Source of the DNA: Adiantum capillus-veneris
Lineage: Eukaryota; Streptophyta; Polypodiopsida; Polypodiales; Pteridaceae
Assembly (NCBI GenBank): GCA_014529385.2
Contig: CM043957.1
Location: 86,376,881-86,440,880 of the forward strand
Length of the DNA: 64,000 bases
Direction: 5' to 3'
Part shown: positions 23,122-33,642 of the stretch, piece after piece
How the letters are laid out: the number at the start of each line of letters is the position of its first letter
How positions within the stretch are numbered: the stretch's first letter is position 1
Made by a program: the position numbers and the translations under genes
Notes under the pieces: generated by a model
Told to the model about the DNA's origin: nothing
Database searches by the model: none
Seen by the model: the letters and a program-made list of their open reading frames with translations, nothing else

Positions 23122-25559
23122 TTGGTTTTTGCACTATATTAATACACTTTCACAACAAGCTCTTCCTTGATGGAGAAAAAACCCTTCTTCTCAATATATA
23201 CTTTAACTAGAGTTTCTCTTTGCCTTTCGTGGCAAAGGAGTAACTATAGATGCAAACCCCACCAAGATATTTTCTTTACTTAAGGTGCTTCTCATTGTAG
23301 ACACTAAGTTCCTGCTTCTCTCATGAGGGGATTGCATTAGTGAAAGCCTGGAGTGTTTCACATGGAGAGAGGGTTTTGCTGCCTGCGAGGCCCTAGAGCA
23401 GGGAGGCTCACAAGGGGTGCTATGGCAGGGCAAGGTGAAAGAGATCCGAGCTAGAAGTGATGCTGGGCAAATCTGGTAGTCGTGGCCGATTTGGTGTGAG
23501 ATGCCAGCAGGTCTACCATTCCGTTCTCATCCTTCCTTTTACCTGCAACCTCCTCTTTTTGGCACACCAGGAGAGGGTGCCCCTCCTGCATCCTTATGAG
23601 GAGGGCCTTGGGCATCATCAATTTTGCTTAATCTGCTTGGCAAGAGGGTGTTTGGTGGAAGCAAAGTTCTCTTGGTAGAAACGAGAAACTCTCCTATGAT
23701 GGTAATGGTGTGAAGCTCCCTTAAAAAGCCAGTTATGGTCATTTGGATCGGTGTGTTGGTTTGTGGCGAGTGGTTGTTCTATGCTTCGATCGTCTGGTGT
23801 TTCCTGTTGGGAGGAATGTCTGATGGCAGACCTGGTTCGTGATCTTCAAAGTTTGGGGGAGTTTGATGTGGCAGTTTGTGAGTGTGATTTGGATAAGGTC
23901 TTACCTACTGGGTGGGCATGTGGGTTGGGGCGGCAGCTCACCTATCATGGTGGCTATAACATTTAATGGCCTAGTAACTTGTGTGTAGCAGAAAATAGCA
24001 TAAACATAGTGAGCATCTCAGTAGAATAGATTCCTAATGAGCATAGCAAGAGTGCTTGGATGGAGAGAGCAACAAAAAGCATAACACCTAGTTAGATAGC
24101 CATGAAAAATACTTCAAAAGAGAGAGAAATTAAGCTATTGACAATAGTTGAGGACCAGATTTAGTCAGTCCCCCCTCCAAAAGGCTTTGTATTATAGGTT
24201 CCCCCATCAAGGGAGACATTTCACAATACAATACTTTGTGTTCCTTCAATGACTTGTTGGTGCAATGAAGATGGAAGCTTCAAGCACCATGCACACACTT
24301 ATAAAACACAACATCAATTCCCTCACGGTCTCAGACCCAAGACCTCACACACCTTCGAAGATGGTGAGAGCTAGCGGGGTATGAGAGTAGATTGAGAGGA
24401 AGAAGGAGTAGTCTTACGAGAAACAAGTTTATCTCCTCACATAATCACTCATAAAAGCTTAGCATAGCTTAGTAATTAGCATGGTAGAGGAGATGAGCAT
24501 GCATTGAAGCTTGGATCTTGGTTGGATTTGCATCACAAACCAAGAGTTGGTCGATGTAGGCCTCCCTTCTCACAAGCTTGGAGTAGATGAAGAGCTTTCC
24601 ATTAAAGCTTGAGAAGGAGATAGACTTTCTTGACTTCACACATGAGCTAGTGTGAGTGTGTGTGGAATAATGCCTTCACAAATCAGCCCCCTCTCTCATC
24701 TTGGTCGACCCCTCTTGCTAATTTCTCTTGCTGGCTTCCCATTGGACCTTTCCAAGCTTAGCCGATAGGAATTAGGTGGTCAAATGAAGAGCCTTCTGAA
24801 AATTTTCCCTCTTTCCCCTTTAGAGAGAGCTTAGGTAAATAACTTAATTCATTTAAATCCCCATTGGACCTTTTCCCCTTCTGGCCAATAGGAATTAAGC
24901 AAGCCATTGGGCTGCTTAATTCCTATTGGACCCCTTGGCAGGCTGTCCAATAATCATCCAGGAGACTTAATTTCCATTGATTCTTTTTATAAAGTGTTTT
25001 TAAATTAATTAGACTAAATTTAATTAGCCTAATTCTCATTGGTCCACCTCTATGGTCATCCAATAGGATTTGAATACACTTTGGGGGCAACTGAGCTAGG
25101 AACCTGACATGTGTTCACTATGCCCTTTGTGTAAAGGGGAGCCTTTGAGTGTGTGTGTGTGTGTGCTATCTCACCTCTTTCGCTCTCTTCCCCTACCTTT
25201 AGGGCTCGCCCCCTCCCATGTAGGGATCTAGGAGGACTTTGTGTACAATTACAAAGCATCCAATTTCCTTAAGCTTGACCATTTGGACTTACCCTTTGAA
25301 ATTTGGAACCTTAGCATTTTGGAAGTCTTAATGGGCTGAACCTTAGGCCTTTGAAGCCCATTGCTTGCACATTTCTCTTCTGCAGATGGTCCCCCTTTGG
25401 ATCCCTACCGTGACCAGTTTGCTAGCCTTACCAATAATCTAGCTTTTTCTCCCCTGGTACTTCCCCATATTAAATGATCAGTTTAACATGAGAAAATCAT
25501 TTAGGAGAATTAGATATTAGTTATTATGACAGTGGCGGCCACCTACAAGTATTGATGTG
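23122..25559. other. No supported gene; CCAAT-rich inverted repeats
   Basis: No domain was recognised in any open frame. Between 24730 and 25070 the motif CCTATTGGACC / CCAATAGGAATTAA occurs repeatedly in both orientations. It includes a perfect inverted repeat with 17-bp arms (24885-24901 and 24913-24929, CCAATAGGAATTAAGCA). The function is unknown. Confidence 0.5.
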
Positions 25560-25770
25560 TGCTTTCGTATGTTTTCTGCTTTAGTTTGTATGGGTGGCTC
25601 CCTGTAAAGCCGAACTCTAATTAGGTTGTCCGGCTCCTTGTAAAGCCAGACTATGCATATGTGTCTGTTGTAACCATGGCTCGATGCGAGCATGGTTTTC
25701 TATGTATTCTTTTTGGTTTTCTTTTCAATATATTCACTCACACTTTGTGAGTTTTGCAAAAAAGAAAAAG
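25560..25770 (+). mobile_element. LINE copy C, 3' end only
   Basis: A short terminal fragment with two GTCCGGCT/CTCCCTGTAAAGCC-type repeats, then the same hairpin as copies A and B (25736-25742 with 25746-25752) and an A-rich tail at 25758-25770. The rest of the element is absent. Confidence 0.65.
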
Positions 25771-26171
25771 TTCCTCCTCCTCCTCAGGCTTTTCCTATGC
25801 TCCATTGCTCTTTCACTCCAATCAGCCTCTTGCTCATCAAGATCTCTTCCGCCTATTGTGATGCAAGGGTTTTCGCAGTGATGGTATCGTTTGCTAGTGG
25901 CTACATGCTAATGGTTCTTCTCTCGCTTGTCTAGGCCCGTGAGTGCCCTGACCTGCTGCTACAACAAAGGTTATTTCCTTTTGTTTGTTTTTTTGAGCTT
26001 CCTATGGTTTGTGAGCTCGCTCAGCTGAGTGTGACTCTACGTTTGATGGATTCTATGGCTCTAGTGTCTAAGGACCTTACTCACCTCGTGAGCTTGCATT
26101 GGCATTGCAAGCGCCCAGTGTTCACCTGCGTTTATCTTCGACGCTCACTATGATTGCATCCCATTTGCTAC

Positions 26172-27336
26172 ATGGCGGATCCTAGCAAAGATGTCGTGAT
26201 GTTGCCCATCGAGGAGAACATCCAAAAATTCTCGGAGATGCTTGCGATAAAAAAAATACCGGTGCAGGAAGGCATCGTACCAATAGACGAAGGGATTGAG
26301 CCAACACCGCGTGCATTAAAAACTGACAGCATGGGAGGTGAAGATTTGACAAAGGGACCACCCCAAGTAGATAATGAAGAAGGTTCATCTGAGAAGACTC
26401 TTTTAAAAAAGGTGAAGTGATTGACCTCAACACCAAAGGGTATAATTTCAAGGTAAAGACACTCAAGGCCGAGGAGCCCCAAGGAACCATTCCCACAAAC
26501 ACTAACAAGTTGGCCACCGGCTCTGGTTCTCTCAGACCAGGCGTCTCGTTTTTAAGCATTTTGAAGGGTCATAATCCTATGGACGCCTACAAAGTCACAA
26601 GTGTTGAGGGATCTAGTGATGAAGGTCATGAGAAACTAAGAATATAAAGTCCCGGTTCGAACACGATTTAAACTAAATTAAACAGGCAAATGGAGATCGG
26701 CCCTAGCGGCAGCAAAAGATCCAGTGATGAAGGTCATGAGAAACTAAGAGTTTAAAGTCCAGGCTCGAACACGAACTAAACAAAATTAACAGGCAAATGG
26801 AGATCGGCCCTAGAGGTAATGAAAGATCTAGCTCACAGACTGAATGCGGGGGGCTACCTGAAGATGGGTTGATGGATCAAGGATATAGCACTTTAAAGAA
26901 GTCTCTTCCATAGCATGTGGATGTTGTTGAGGCCATCATGGTGGGGATCCCTCCAATGCTTATTTAAAAAAATCTAGCCATACAACTAAAGCTTACACTG
27001 GTGTTTGGCTTTAGTGGGAGAGTCTCGAATAGATACGAGTTGATTCAATGGATTTAGGGGCCACAAACTCTTGGGCATGGAGTGGCAATTGAAAGTACTG
27101 CTTACCTCATTAAGGGAACCTGTTCAGTCAAATTCAAGGACAACGCCGACATGTTGAATATATTAGATAAAGGTCCCATGTTGTTTAATAGGACAACGGT
27201 TTGTGTAGTACCATGGGAGCCCATTTTTGATTCGTCTAAGTCCCTCCAGGGGATTCATCTAGAATTTGCGGGGTTACCAAGTTGGATGTGGGATAATATC
27301 AGGTTACTAGACGAATTTGTCCCTCTCTCCCAATGA
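26172..27336 (+). pseudogene. LINE ORF1 (gag-like, DUF4283-type)
   Basis: The start at 26172 reads MADPSKDVVMLPIEENIQ. Frames shift near 26400, and stops follow after 26640 in a region that is itself tandemly duplicated (about 112 bp, from 26609 and 26721). The readable C-terminal part at 27000-27336 has the DUF4283 pattern: FSGRVSNRYELIQWI, ADMLNILDKGPMLFNRTTV, WEPIFDSSKSLQGIHLEFAG, LPSWMWDNIRLLDEF. This domain is typical of the nucleic-acid-binding first ORF of plant L1 LINEs. Confidence 0.75.
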
Positions 27337-27348
27337 ACCCCCCTCTTA

Positions 27349-30300
27349 AGCTGCTGACTTGAAATGTGAAGGGCATAAAAACAAAAGAAAAGCAAGAAAA
27401 GCCCTGGGAATGCATGAAGAGAAGAAATGAAATCAATTCCTGCTGTATACATGAACACCACCTTGATGATTCAATGCAAAGAACAAAAACACACGGGGAA
27501 CTTCTTTTCTTCTATGGAACCGCTCCTGTGGCTATAATAGAGTGATGACAGGAATCCACAAAGATCTGGAGCCTAAAGTTGTTTTCGAGCACCCACCTCG
27601 TAGGACTCTTGCAATATCTATCAAGGTACATACTAATCTCCTCACTATTGTCAATATCTATGCGCTTAACGACTCCAAGGATAGGAAGATGTTATGGTAT
27701 GACCTCTCACAATTACAAATAGAAGGGGAGTTTTGTGTGATGGGATATGGTCTGTTCTAATCAAGATAAAGACGGGACCTCCAACATTCTTGTTGGGGGT
27801 GAGCGTAAGAAGTGGTCTCCTTGGAAGAAAAATGGGCTCTGGTGGATGCCTGGCAGGCTGGCCCTTGGAAAGATGATGCGGGGTTCACTTACTATTGTCT
27901 CCAAGCCACCCAATCTACCTCCAGACTTGACAAAATCTATTTTTCTCATGGTGGCGGTTGGGTGCCCTCTTCTTTAGTTATGCAAATCGTGATTGAAGAT
28001 CTCTCATGTAATTTCCCTCTGCTTGGAACATTAATATTTTCTTTAGAAGAAGCTCTTCAGCTGCAGGGTGAAAAGAAACTTCTTACCAATTACCCTAATA
28101 TGTTTAAAAATACTCACTTTTCGAGGCTCTGGTGTTTCGCGTTATAGAAGAGCTATACCAGGACACTGCCAAGGATAGGACCGACCCATGGAATAGCTTT
28201 AGTAAAAAAATACAATCAGCAATCAAGAGAGTGGGTCCTATGCTAAAAAAGAGTACTAACCACACAATATCAATCTGCAGATCTAGGTTTGAAGAGCTTG
28301 ACGAGAAGCAAATGCAAGAAAAGGCCTCGAATCAAGAGCACACTGAATGGTTGAAGCTCAAACAGACCCTGCACAAAAAGGAAAAGGAGGTGAAAAATCT
28401 CCTCAAACTTCAAGCTAAGGAAAGCCACATCAAACTTGGGGATGTCGACAAAAAAACCTTCCTCAGAGTGATCAAGGTTATAAAACGTCAAACTACCATC
28501 TCCTCCTTGATCGACCAACAAGGAGCTCAGATCCACAACCCATATCACGTGGGCAAAGTCTTGGTAGACAACCTCAGCCAAATCATCAAAATGGAAGACT
28601 CCCCCTCTCCCATAATAAGATAAGCCAGAGAGAAGATTTTCTCATCCACCCCAACTTTAATAGACCCTATTTGAGCGAACTTTATGGAAATGACTTTTTT
28701 CCTAGATGAATGCTGGAGGACTTAAAAACGTGGGTAAAGAGACAAGGTGTTGACTAAACTCATCACTGAAAGAATGTCCCCAATTGTGGATGATGCTATC
28801 TCTCCTCATCATCATGGGTTTATTAAAGGAAGATCAATTTACGACAGCATCCTAGGGACCATGATTGGTATGGAATATGCTAGGTTCAAGAAACAAGAAA
28901 GTTTCTTGCTCCAATTGGACCTTGACAAGGCATATGATAGGATAACTTGGTCTTTCGTGCAAGAAACGCTAAGGACTTTTGGGTTTGGTCCACGGATTTG
29001 TCAAGTTGTATTTAGTACTCTTGGAGAAGGGAGCTCGTCAGAATTTCTATTCAACTCTAGAATAGTTGGATGTTTTGAAGTCAAGAGATCTATTTGTCAA
29101 GGTTTCCCCTTAGCTCCTCTTTGGTTTGCTGCTTGCACCCACCCGCTTATTGAAATGTTGGAAGAAGCAGCAACAATAGGTCAAATTCAAGGGCTACAAG
29201 TTAAAGATGGCAAAAAATTGATTGTGAAAATGTTCGCAGACGACTCGCTACTCTTCCTCTAAGCGGATGAAACAATGTTAGGCAAAGAATGGAGATTGTC
29301 CAAGTGTTTGCCATTGCCTGTGGATCTCAATGCAGCATAGAGAAATCAAGTCTGATCTCTATGACGGAAGGTGATAACTTTGATGCTGCACGCTGGACTG
29401 GTGTGGTTGTGAAGAGAGGCATCATCTTCCGCCACCTTGGGATTCCCTTAGGGGAAGGAATTACTCACAAGACTACCTTTGACTGGGTTCAAGAGAAAAG
29501 AAAAAAGAAGATGAAGAGCTAGGAATTCATCTTGATCCCCTTCCACTGTAGAGCTACGGTAATCATACCTTCTTCATCCCGTTTATAACCTTCACATCGC
29601 CGCTCCTGCAATTATCCAAGAGAAATTGGAATTACTTTATGAAACCGATTAAAGAATTTTTATGGCGAAATAAGCTGAATGTTGGTAAACCTTGGCAATG
29701 GGGTAAATGGGCGGCGGTCGTCAAACCGAAGGTCCACGATGGATTGGGTATACTTGAATCTGTCACGCATGACTTTGCGTTATGTGCTAAGCTTTTATGC
29801 ACCCTCGCCAATTCTGATGAAAGTTGGGTTGTCATGCCAAGGGAAATGGTAATGGAAGCCCGCATGAAATATAAAAGTGGGGTTTGGTGCAATCTCAGCC
29901 TTCATAATAGACTCTTCCCCCCTCTAGAGTGAAGGCTCAAATAGGGGGTTTTATCGATAAGTTTATTGAAAAATGTTGTAAAGTAGCTGTGGCACCCAAG
30001 TGGAAAGAGGAGATTAGATACTGGAAAGGTACGACTATGCACTAGTCTCCGTGGGGTCCCATCGTGGAAGGTATCAATCATCATCTGAATTTTCGAAAAG
30101 CTTGGAAGTGGCCTGGAGAGATACTATCAGCTCGCCCAGACTAAGATTATCTATGAAAGGCTTTGCTCTGCAGAGGAGTGGTATATCCACCTCAACAGGA
30201 TCTGGTCCAGACAGTGAGCTGCAAGCAAATGGGGGCAAGTTCTTGGGAACATCTAGAGGGCCAAATGTGAAGAAAGGGACAAAGCATTTCTTTGGAGAGT

Positions 30301-30548
30301 TTTATTTGGCATCATTCCAAGCGGAGGTAAAGCTAAATCTAGGGGTCTTGCCGATGGTTCATGCTTCAGGTGCAAGCACTCAAATGAATCCCTTTTACCT
30401 GTTCTGGCAATGTTCAAAAATTAGAGATTTCACAGGTGCGATTTACAGGAAGGTGAATTCTCATCTGGGAATTCCCTTCTTTAGGTGTGACCTTGCTATG
30501 GGCTCCAAGTTCATTGAGGATTTTGATCTTACAACTCCTTTCTTCTGA
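27349..30548 (+). pseudogene. LINE ORF2: endonuclease, reverse transcriptase, zinc-binding tail
   Basis: The endonuclease starts near 27355 (LLT-stop-NVKGIKTKEK, where the stop replaces the usual Trp; CIHEHHLDD). It continues with TLAISIKVHTNLLTIVNIYA and, after a frameshift, ALVDAWQAGPWKDDAGFTYY and RLDKIYFS (about 27830-27945). The reverse transcriptase lies at 28747-29262: HHHGFIKGRSIYDSI, LQLDLDKAYDRITWSF, QGFPLAPLWFAA and FADDSLLFL with both catalytic Asp. The tail (29290-30548) has FRHLGIPLGEG, IKEFLWRN and GGLGILE-like blocks. Several frameshifts are present. Confidence 0.85.
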
Positions 30549-30725
30549 GCCACGTTGTTAAGAGCCATTTGGCAGACAAGAAATGAGCTACTGTTTCAAG
30601 GGAAGTGTGAGCCTCGGGACTCAAAGGATGTTCTAGAAACATGCAGGTGGACAAAGCATTGTAGTAAGATGTAAGTTTATATCGCCCTCTGATGTATTCT
30701 TTCTTGGTTTTTCCTTTGCAAAGGA

Positions 30726-31388
30726 TATGCTAGAGCTCTTTGTACATTAGGAGAAATATGGACTTTGCATGGGCCTTGTAAGGAATCCTAATTTTTAGGG
30801 ATTGAGGCTAATCTTGTGTGGGGTTAAGGGGACAAGGGCATTCAAGAAGCTAGTTTTGAGTAGGCTTTTCTAGCCTTTTTTTTAAACACATGTAAGATGT
30901 GGACCTAGGAGGTCACTTTCTCTCTTTAGCTTTTTGAAAGTGAAGGGAGTAAAGGGGCGTGGTCACATCAGCAAAAACATGGGTCATTAAGAGCCTAAAT
31001 TTGATTAGAAAAGTATTTTTACTTTTTTTGTACTGAAACCCTCCCCAACATATATACTTATAAAAAAATCAAATTTTTACATTTTTTTAAACTTACAAGC
31101 ACTAAAAGTCCACTTTTTGAAAATCTCTCCCCCCCCTTCCCCCCCTCCCTCCCCAAAAAAAAAACTTTGTTCTCTCCTCCTCTCTCCTCTCCCTCCCTGG
31201 CCCCTTCTCTCCTCCTCCTCCCCTCTCTCTCCTTCTCCCTCTCCCTCTCCCCCCCTCTCCCCTTCTCTCCTCCCATCTTCCTCCCTCTCCCTCCTCTCTC
31301 TCTCTTTTCATCCTTTACTTCCTCATGTAGTAGCTCCCGCTACCATGGTGCTCACGGCCATCAAAACCGTGTGCCTCCACCACCACGT
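30726..31388. other. No supported gene; long pyrimidine tract
   Basis: 31127-31312 is almost purely C/T on the plus strand (CCTCTCCC-type). Proline/serine-rich open frames there are compositional artefacts. Confidence 0.6.
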
Positions 31389-31407
31389 ACTCCGCACAGC
31401 AAAAGCA

Positions 31408-31890
31408 TGAATATTCGCTTATCCATGACATTTGCATTGAAGGCCGCATGTGAGGGTGAGTAGAGGTCATCCAAGGAACGTTGTACCATTGGTGAGACGA
31501 ATGTTGACATTTGGGTGGATGGTCGTTTGTACCCCAACAATCCTATAAGCCGCTTCCATCCATCCTTTAATAGCCTTTTGATAGTTCTTCAATATCTTGG
31601 GAGGGGAGAAGCAGGCTTGCTAGGCTATTGCAAGCAGTTGTGTATGGGTGCGCAGGTGCTCTAGCCTCTTTTGCATTTGTGGATGCACGAATGTCAAGCT
31701 CTTCAGCTCAAAACAATGACATTACAACAAAGTATTGCATCTTTGGAGAGGGAGGTTGAAACTCTCCAACAACAAATGCAGGAAAAGGATGTCCATATTA
31801 TGAAGCTTGCCAACACCATCATATATTTGAAAGAAACACCCCTTGGTGCAAGAGAACAATATACTTCTTACTTTTGGTTGTGTTCTTTTT
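31408..31890 (+). pseudogene. Scrap homologous to the transposase-like gene at 51 kb
   Basis: One frame from MNIRLSMTFALKAACEGE (in-frame TAG after it) reads NVDIWVDGRLYPNNPISRFH, then GEAGLLGY, a coiled-coil stretch (TLQQSIASLEREVETLQQQM) and LKETPLGARE. The gene at 51162 has HIDIWTDGSLYPPDPSTGRY, GVDGLLGY, a coiled coil and LKETPIGLRAR in the same order and spacing. This is therefore a second, truncated copy of that gene family. No RNase-H-like part follows. Confidence 0.68.
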
Positions 31891-31899
31891 ATCAAAGAC

Positions 31900-32575
31900 T
31901 CTGAAGTCTAAGGTCTTGTGTCTACCTGCTTTTGTAGTGCTTGGCACAAAGATTGCTTTTGTGCTAAAGCTCGATAAGTATTAAATAGTGAAAGGTCGAA
32001 GGTTAGAGAGGTTAAGTGTCACCATTTTTCCTCTAAAAACAACCTTCTTTGTTACATCTTGCAGGTAGGTGCTTCAAATCCATGCTTATTAGCGGTGGAT
32101 AATCTCATCATAATTTATATTTTAGGATTGTTTATTCCCAGTTGGATGAAAATACTTGCAAATTTGTACAGCATATGCTTAATTAACAAGTGTCTTTACT
32201 ATATATCTTGCAAATGTTGAATTCATACATGTTTTTGGTTGAAGACGCATCATGGTACAAGGTGACCTCTTACTATGCTAGTTGAGTGGTTGTGTTTGCA
32301 ACAATGGCTTAAGGAATTGGCATAACATGAATGTTTTACAGTGGCACAAAGCTCTCCTCAAGAAATGTGGCTCCCACTACACCAAGAATCATTATGCTAA
32401 CATGGAAAGATCCCTAGTAGGACAATAAAACAGCTTTCCATCAACACCATACCCTTTCCTAACATGAGGGCACCCCCACCAAAGATATTTTTATGTGATA
32501 TGTCACCCCATGAGAATACCATGTCATGGAATGGATGCAAGAACTATGACCGCACTACCCCCCCCCCCCCCCCCC

Positions 32576-32611
<36 letters not shown>

Positions 32612-33441
32612 TCTCTGGAAGTTGTTCATGAATGTATGTTTATCAAAGTCAATGAGAAGAAATCTAGACTTTTGTGTTTGTTGATGTGTAAGAGCACTCT
32701 AGGTCTGCTATATTTTGAGACTGTTTGATAAGTTAAATAAGATTTGTAGTCATTCAAAGTGTAAATTTGTTTTTGTTTGGTAATGTTGTACATGAGAAGA
32801 CATGATAAAGTAAAAGAGATATTTAAGGAATAAACCTCGGTGAGATTCCTACCATGCACTTGTGACACCATATCTCTCCTTGAACCCTTTGATTTCTATT
32901 GTTGTGGGGAGTCCAAGAGGGGCCTATTTTCAAATTTTGAGCAGTAACTTTTGTTTGAAGGAATTTTTTGTTGTTTTAAAGTTTGTACACAGTCTAGGAG
33001 TTCATTCTGATTGTTTTCCTTCAGTTTCAAATTTTGACCCAGGGCACTCCTTGGAAGCCACTTTTGAAGGTGTTAGGGTGAGATATTGGGAAAGTTTTAT
33101 ACATAGAAAATACAGCCCTTAACACAATGAAAAACATTGGTTCTTTGAGTATTTTCAGATTTCATGGTTTTGATGTTCGTTGGAGCCCGTAGATTAAGGA
33201 AAAAGTAAGAAATATCTATTTTACATCATTTTTTAAGAAATTGCCAACTTGCACATTGATTTTTGGAGAATCCGAGCAAGATATGACTTTTTTGCATCAC
33301 ACGATGGTCGAAGAGTGCGACGAGATGAACAAATTCATGTGAGACAAGCCTGAATAGATGAGCGCCGATTGGGAGCTACAAGCTATTGAAAATAGCCTAA
33401 AAGTTCAACACTTCAAAAAAAAAAAAAACTTAACACGTCAA
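31900..33441. other. No supported gene; 52-nt C tract
   Basis: 32558-32609 is C with a single T at 32576. Otherwise AT-rich anonymous sequence. Confidence 0.6.
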
Positions 33442-33642
33442 TCATGGGCCAAACAACTAAAATATGCTTGTATTTTTCATTTTAAGGCCCTAGAAACCCT
33501 CAACAAGGGGCCACAAGGACGCGCAAAATGGCCAACCAGGGATGTTGTTTGGCCATTTTGCACGCCCTTGTGGCCCCTCTTGTTGAGGATCCTTGGGGCC
33601 TTACAATGGCAAATACAACCTTTTGTTAATGCATGGCCATGA
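33442..33642. mobile_element. Foldback (MITE-like) element, ~200 bp
   Basis: The left arm (33442 to about 33539) and right arm (about 33553 to 33642) are reverse complements at roughly 85 percent. Paired blocks are TCATGGGCC/GGCCATGA, CCTCAACAAG/CTTGTTGAGG, GGGGCCACAAGG/CCTTGTGGCCCC and GCAAAATGGCCAA/TTGGCCATTTTGC, with a loop of about 13 nt. No target duplication was clear. It could be a foldback MITE or a young hairpin-RNA locus. Confidence 0.7.

Larger units (their letters stand above)
25776..30725 (+). mobile_element. LINE copy D, nearly full length
   Basis: It carries ORF1 with a DUF4283-type domain, then endonuclease, reverse transcriptase and zinc-binding tail in the L1-type order. 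Its tail (GTATTCTTTCTTGGTTTTTC near 30695-30715) resembles the sequence before the hairpin in copy C, but the hairpin itself is not present, so the extreme 3' end seems lost or diverged. Frameshifts and stops make it inactive. Confidence 0.82.
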
